8,288 nucleotides of DNA from Candidatus Omnitrophota bacterium (GTDB taxonomy: Bacteria > Hinthialibacterota > Hinthialibacteria > Hinthialibacterales > JAKPRU01): the NCBI GenBank assembly GCA_029557025.1, contig JAKPRU010000889.1, positions 1 through 8,288 of the forward strand. The letters are read 5' to 3'. Shown one piece after another: positions 5,966 to 8,288 of this stretch. The notes below the pieces were generated by a model. The model worked only from the letters and a program-made list of their open reading frames with translations. It did no database searches and was not told the DNA's origin. Every line of letters starts with the position of its first letter. Within the stretch, counting starts at the first letter, position 1. The position numbers were made by a program, and so were the translations under genes.

Positions 5966-7090
5966 TTGTTCAGACACATGCGTATGCCGCCAGAAATGCA
6001 GACCACTCTATACCGACCGAACAGACCCGATCTCAAGCCGCGCATCGCCATAATCGACGACGAGGTCGACATCTGCGCAATGCTGAGCGAATTCCTCCGA
6101 ATGCTGGGATATGAAACGGAGCCGTTCACCGACGGGCGTCGAGCGCTCGAACGCATTCAGAACAGGCAGTTCGACTTCGATCTTGTATACACGGATATTT
6201 ATATGCCCGGCCTGACAGGTATCGATATCCTGAAGGCCATTATTGCCCTGGACCAGAACATTCCGGTTATTCTCATGACCGGCCAGCCGACTCTGGAGGA
6301 TGCGGTCTCGGCCGTACGGCTTGGGGCTTATGATTTTCTCACCAAACCCTTCAACCTGGACCTTGTGGAACTGATCGCCTCCCGTGCCCTGGAACGACGA
6401 CGACTGGTTTTGGAAAACATTGAGTATCGCAACTATCTGGAACAGAAGGTGGAAGAGCAGACAAGGGAAATCAAGGATTTCCTGATTCATTCCATCGAAT
6501 CGCTTTCGCTTGCTTTGGAGGCCAAAGATCCGTATACCAAAGGGCACGGTGCGCGGGTTTCCAACTTCGTCCTGACTCTTGCCCGCGAGCTCTCCCTGCC
6601 CAGCGAGTACAATGAATCCTTGCGGATTGCCGGTCTCCTTCACGATATCGGTAAAATCGGGATCCCCGACAGCATTCTGCTCAAACCCGACACGCTTACG
6701 CTGGAAGAATATGAAATTATGAAAACACACTCGGAGACCGGCTATAAAATCCTGGCTCCCATCGGGTCCCTGGCAGAGATCTCCATATTCGTTCACGAGC
6801 ATCATGAACGAGTGGACGGGAAAGGATACCCACAGGGCCTGAAGGGGGATGAAATCGCTTTGCCCAGCCGGCTGTTGATTGTGGCGGAGGTGTGTGATGC
6901 GCTGGCGACCGAGCGGTGCTATAAACCGGCCTGGCCCGCCTCGCAGATCATCACCTATTTCAGGGACAACCGGGGAAAGGCTTATGACAAAGAAGTCACC
7001 GATGCGTTGCTCAGCCTGCTGGCACGCTCCGGAGAGCAAATCTTGAATATCTTGCGCGGGACTATCCAGGCAACTTTCTCAAATCCCTAA
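5966..7090 (+). CDS. Response regulator with HD-GYP domain, predicted cyclic-di-GMP phosphodiesterase
   Basis: Numbering from the TTG at 5966 gives 374 residues; ATGs at 5978, 5984 and 5996 are equally possible because no start has a clear ribosome binding site. The receiver (about 25-140) has D31-D32 in IIDDE, phosphoacceptor D77 in VYTDIYMP, T105 in LMTG and K127 in FLTKPF. A coiled-coil helix (about 140-172) leads to the HD-GYP domain: H194 in KGHGARV, H226-D227 in GLLHDIGKIGIPD, H279-H280-E281, and GKGYP at 285-289 followed by QGLKGDEI. Such proteins (RpfG type) degrade cyclic-di-GMP and favour motility. One metal-site position looks changed: the usual VAD is VAE here (E308). The gene stands alone on its strand, next to flagellar genes, and its stop overlaps that of the convergent yvyF-like gene. 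Confidence 0.92.
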   Translation: MFRHMRMPPEMQTTLYRPNRPDLKPRIAIIDDEVDICAMLSEFLRMLGYETEPFTDGRRALERIQNRQFDFDLVYTDIYMPGLTGIDILKAIIALDQNIPVILMTGQPTLEDAVSAVRLGAYDFLTKPFNLDLVELIASRALERRRLVLENIEYRNYLEQKVEEQTREIKDFLIHSIESLSLALEAKDPYTKGHGARVSNFVLTLARELSLPSEYNESLRIAGLLHDIGKIGIPDSILLKPDTLTLEEYEIMKTHSETGYKILAPIGSLAEISIFVHEHHERVDGKGYPQGLKGDEIALPSRLLIVAEVCDALATERCYKPAWPASQIITYFRDNRGKAYDKEVTDALLSLLARSGEQILNILRGTIQATFSNP

Positions 7091-7515
7091 GTACTCAACC
7101 AGATCCGCCGATGTCGGTGGCGATGAATCCTGGACTTGGTGAACCAGTATTCTTCCCACTTGGCTTGAACACGCCGGGGAGTTCCATGGGACTTCGCATC
7201 GGCTCCATTGGGGGTGATGGTTTCCACGTACCGAGTGCATCCGCAGAAAAGCCCGTTCAGAATCGGCTGACCGCAATCGGTACAAATCTGCCTTGCTGCG
7301 GTAGTACGCAGGCGCCCCTGCTGCAACCACTTGAAGACCCGAGCCGGGTCGATCCCCAGCGCCTCCGCCAGATCGGTGATTTGCACCTTGCTCTGGCGGC
7401 GGATGAACTCACGCGCAACCGCAATGAGATCTTCCTCCGTCTTCGCGCAGGACTTGCAGCAACCGTACTTGTCCACCGGACCGTATTTCTCACATACATC
7501 GCAATTTCCAAACAT
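7087..7515 (-). CDS. YvyF-like flagellar operon protein (zinc ribbons and helix-turn-helix)
   Basis: A 142-residue protein from the ATG at 7515, chosen because GGGGGAGGTATC lies just before it; a longer frame from GTG at 7587 has no comparable site. The layout matches the YvyF family of flagellar operons, about 140 residues. An N-terminal cysteine cluster (C5-x2-C8, C19, C20, C23) is followed by a helix (26-41) and a DNA-binding-like helix-turn-helix, VQITDLAEALGIDPARVFKW (44-63), with GRLR after it. A second cysteine set follows (C78-x2-C81, C91-x-C93). The clusters probably bind zinc. The C-terminal 45 residues are basic (RIHRHRHRRI) and unlike the core. The role of YvyF is poorly defined; it sits next to flagellar regulators in Bacillota, and the sigma-28 promoter upstream supports a flagellar role here. 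Confidence 0.8.
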   Translation of the reverse strand: MFGNCDVCEKYGPVDKYGCCKSCAKTEEDLIAVAREFIRRQSKVQITDLAEALGIDPARVFKWLQQGRLRTTAARQICTDCGQPILNGLFCGCTRYVETITPNGADAKSHGTPRRVQAKWEEYWFTKSRIHRHRHRRIWLST

Positions 7516-7527
7516 GATACCTCCCCC
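7516..7527 (-). promoter_or_regulatory. Strong ribosome binding site of the YvyF-like gene
   Basis: On the minus strand GGGGGAGGTATC directly precedes ATG at 7515. The GGAGG core is four bases from the start, slightly short but strong. It fixes the start at 7515 and argues against the upstream GTG at 7587. Confidence 0.75.
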
Positions 7528-7580
7528 GGCCGGATCGACAATCCAACCGTGCATGATGTTCCTCTCAAAGCCCTCGAAGG

Positions 7581-7608
7581 GATTCACCGTTCTCGGAACG
7601 GAGAAATC
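7581..7608 (-). other. Hairpin in the leader of the YvyF-like gene
   Basis: CCGTTC and GAACGG pair perfectly around a 3-base loop, and the outer GATT and AATC arms extend the symmetry across short internal mismatches. It lies 66 bp upstream of the YvyF-like start. There is no T run on either side, so a terminator is unlikely; an RNA stem or a protein-binding palindrome is possible. Confidence 0.4.
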
Positions 7609-7643
7609 AGGCAGGCGTAAACAACCCGGGAATCAGAATAAAA

Positions 7644-7677
7644 CGGCCGACCGGACCAAGCTCCTCCTTACCGGCCG
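7644..7677 (-). other. GC-rich hairpin with AGGAGG in its loop
   Basis: Two copies of the self-complementary CGGCCG (7644-7649 and 7672-7677) can pair. The loop, read on the minus strand, contains TAAGGAGGAGC. No open frame of useful length starts after this Shine-Dalgarno-like word. GGA in a hairpin loop is the recognition pattern of CsrA, a known flagellar mRNA regulator, so a binding site is conceivable; chance is not excluded. Confidence 0.3.
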
Positions 7678-7701
7678 CCACAGACAACCGACTGACTCAA
7701 G

Positions 7702-7729
7702 TTATCGGTTTCCCGCACATCAAACTGAA
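7702..7729 (-). promoter_or_regulatory. Possible second sigma-28-like promoter
   Basis: On the minus strand ACCGATAA (7709-7702) matches the sigma-28 -10 box GCCGATAA at seven of eight positions. TTCAGTTT, a partial match to TAAAGTTT, lies 12 bases upstream where 11 is usual. It would start transcription about 180 bp before the YvyF-like gene. The -35 is poor, so this is much weaker than the promoter at 8141-8167. Confidence 0.3.
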
Positions 7730-7921
7730 GTCAGAGGAAAAGAATTGCGATCCGACAAATCTGTCAGACATAACATCATATCCCAAAACAAGATATATCG
7801 CTCTTCACTCGAACCGGATGAAATCAAACGGAATCAAAAATCGACTGGAAGGAGAACAAAGATGGGGGATTCAGGAAAATCCGGATTGAAAGGATGGTGG
7901 GGGAAGGGTCCTGCACAGAAT

Positions 7922-8101
7922 TCATGCGTAGACGTCGATAACCTCGCCAAACCCCTCAATCGAGACGGCCTGCGACTGGAGGGAAAGGTTTACTGCTGCC
8001 TGCTGTGCGGCCAATTCCAGAGACCTCTGCATCGTCGCCTGGAGCAGCGCGCCCATCAGGTTGGGCAGGCCTATGGCACCTTCAACAACCGCAATTCCCA
8101 T
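7922..8101 (-). CDS. YjfB-like putative motility protein, 59 aa
   Basis: A short frame on the minus strand, ATG at 8101 to TGA at 7922. The product starts MGIAVVEGAIGLPNLMGALL, continues through a helical Gln/Ala-rich segment (residues 21-45, including LELAAQQAAVNLSLQSQ), and ends with a small acidic tail, GEVIDVYA. Size and layout fit the YjfB putative motility family: about 60 residues, a short hydrophobic start with alternating small residues, a QQ-rich helix and a terminal G-x-x-I-D strand. The assignment is by pattern only. A near-consensus sigma-28 promoter lies 40 bp upstream in the same orientation, giving a short leader, as expected for a late flagellar gene. GGGTG six bases before the ATG is a modest ribosome binding site. 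The function of YjfB proteins is unknown. Confidence 0.72.
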   Translation of the reverse strand: MGIAVVEGAIGLPNLMGALLQATMQRSLELAAQQAAVNLSLQSQAVSIEGFGEVIDVYA

Positions 8102-8140
8102 TTCGACACCCGTAGATAGACCTTTGGTTTTTCGTCCTAA

Positions 8141-8167
8141 TTATCGGCATAAAAGCGAGGAACTTTA
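8141..8167 (-). promoter_or_regulatory. Near-consensus sigma-28 (FliA/SigD) flagellar promoter
   Basis: On the minus strand TAAAGTTC (8167-8160) is followed by 11 bases and then GCCGATAA (8148-8141). Against the known consensus TAAAGTTT-N11-GCCGATAA this matches 15 of 16 positions with exact spacing. Transcription would start near 8134, about 33 bases before the ATG of the 59-aa YjfB-like ORF, and may continue into the YvyF-like gene. This places both in the late flagellar regulon. Confidence 0.88.
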
Positions 8168-8270
8168 GATCTCCACAAAACAATTCATGCGTTCTGTCCG
8201 GACCCGATAAAATACGTTCATTTAGCGAAAAATGGAATCAACAGATGCTCACTTCCTCAAACAATAATAA

Positions 8271-8288
8271 ACCCCGCCGAAGCGGGGT
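8271..8288 (-). terminator. Rho-independent terminator with UUCG tetraloop
   Basis: ACCCCGC and GCGGGGT form a perfect 7-bp stem. On the minus strand the loop is TTCG closed by C and G, the exceptionally stable cUUCGg tetraloop, and it is followed by TTTATTATTGTTT, a reasonable U-rich tail. It should end a gene entering from the right and insulate the sigma-28 promoter at 8141-8167. A + strand role cannot be judged because the window stops at the stem. Confidence 0.8.

Larger units (their letters stand above)
7516..7921. other. 406-bp gene-free stretch between the YvyF-like and YjfB-like genes
   Basis: I find no convincing gene on either strand. On the minus strand it contains the YvyF ribosome binding site, a 6-bp hairpin with extended arms (7581-7608), a GC-rich hairpin whose loop holds AGGAGG (7644-7677), and a sigma-28-like box (7702-7729). 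On the + strand AAGGAGAACAAAG precedes an ATG at 7862, but that frame runs antisense through the YjfB-like ORF. No T-run terminator is visible after the YjfB-like stop, so read-through into the YvyF-like gene as a long leader is possible. No flgM-like ORF is present. Confidence 0.6.

Noticed and set aside
6008..7039. A 343-aa minus-strand frame.
   Set aside because: It is antisense to the receiver/HD-GYP gene, which has a full set of domain signatures.
7088..7587. A longer start (GTG at 7587) for the YvyF-like gene.
   Set aside because: It lacks a ribosome binding site and begins inside a hairpin, whereas ATG at 7515 follows GGGGGAGG and starts right at the conserved cysteine cluster.
7862..8119. 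An 85-aa + strand ORF with a good AAGGAG site before its ATG and a CCLLCG motif.
   Set aside because: Its last two thirds are antisense to the YjfB-like ORF, which has a matching sigma-28 promoter and family-like pattern. The product resembles nothing I know, so I treat the ribosome binding site as chance, though it is worth a proteomic check.
8184..8210. CCCGATAA on the + strand as another sigma-28 -10 box.
   Set aside because: No TAAA-like -35 lies at the right distance, and a terminator hairpin follows within 60 bp.
1..8288. CRISPR arrays, tRNA or rRNA genes, insertion sequences.
   Set aside because: No regularly spaced repeats, tRNA-like cloverleaf, rRNA sequence or transposase motif was seen.

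Overview
The window is a motility and chemotaxis locus from a flagellated bacterium with a base composition near 50% GC, compact operons and recognisable Shine-Dalgarno sites. It uses the CheC/CheD branch of chemotaxis. It also carries two small families best known from Bacillota flagellar loci, a YvyF-like protein and a YjfB-like protein. That points to a Bacillota-like or deep-branching flagellated lineage; the sequence alone does not fix the phylum.

Region 1 (1-3011, + strand) is a chemotaxis operon: the 3' end of cheA, then cheC, cheD, cheY and cheB, closely packed. CheA phosphorylates CheY and CheB, CheC dephosphorylates CheY-P, and CheD deamidates receptors (and in known systems binds CheC). 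CheB removes methyl groups from receptors. CheC keeps only its second phosphatase motif. A tight hairpin lies between cheD and cheY.

Region 2 (3034-5849, - strand) converges on cheB. In transcription order it holds a receiver protein with a long helical linker and a HEPN-like C-terminal domain, a two-helix membrane protein with a coiled coil, a 71-aa ORF overlapping that gene, a possible 38-aa ORF, and a STAS-domain protein with a degenerate phosphorylation motif. I recognise domains here but no named pathway. This block is the best candidate for an undescribed signalling module.

Region 3 (5850-7090) starts with a 116-bp divergent intergenic region and then a + strand receiver/HD-GYP protein, a predicted cyclic-di-GMP phosphodiesterase. 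Its stop codon overlaps the stop codon of the gene facing it.

Region 4 (7087-8288, - strand) is a small flagellar regulon. A terminator with a UUCG tetraloop at the right edge ends an upstream gene. Next come a near-consensus sigma-28 (FliA/SigD) promoter, a 59-aa YjfB-like ORF, a 406-bp gene-free stretch with hairpins, and a YvyF-like zinc-ribbon/helix-turn-helix protein. The sigma-28 promoter and the small ORF support each other and would be missed by ordinary ORF length cut-offs.
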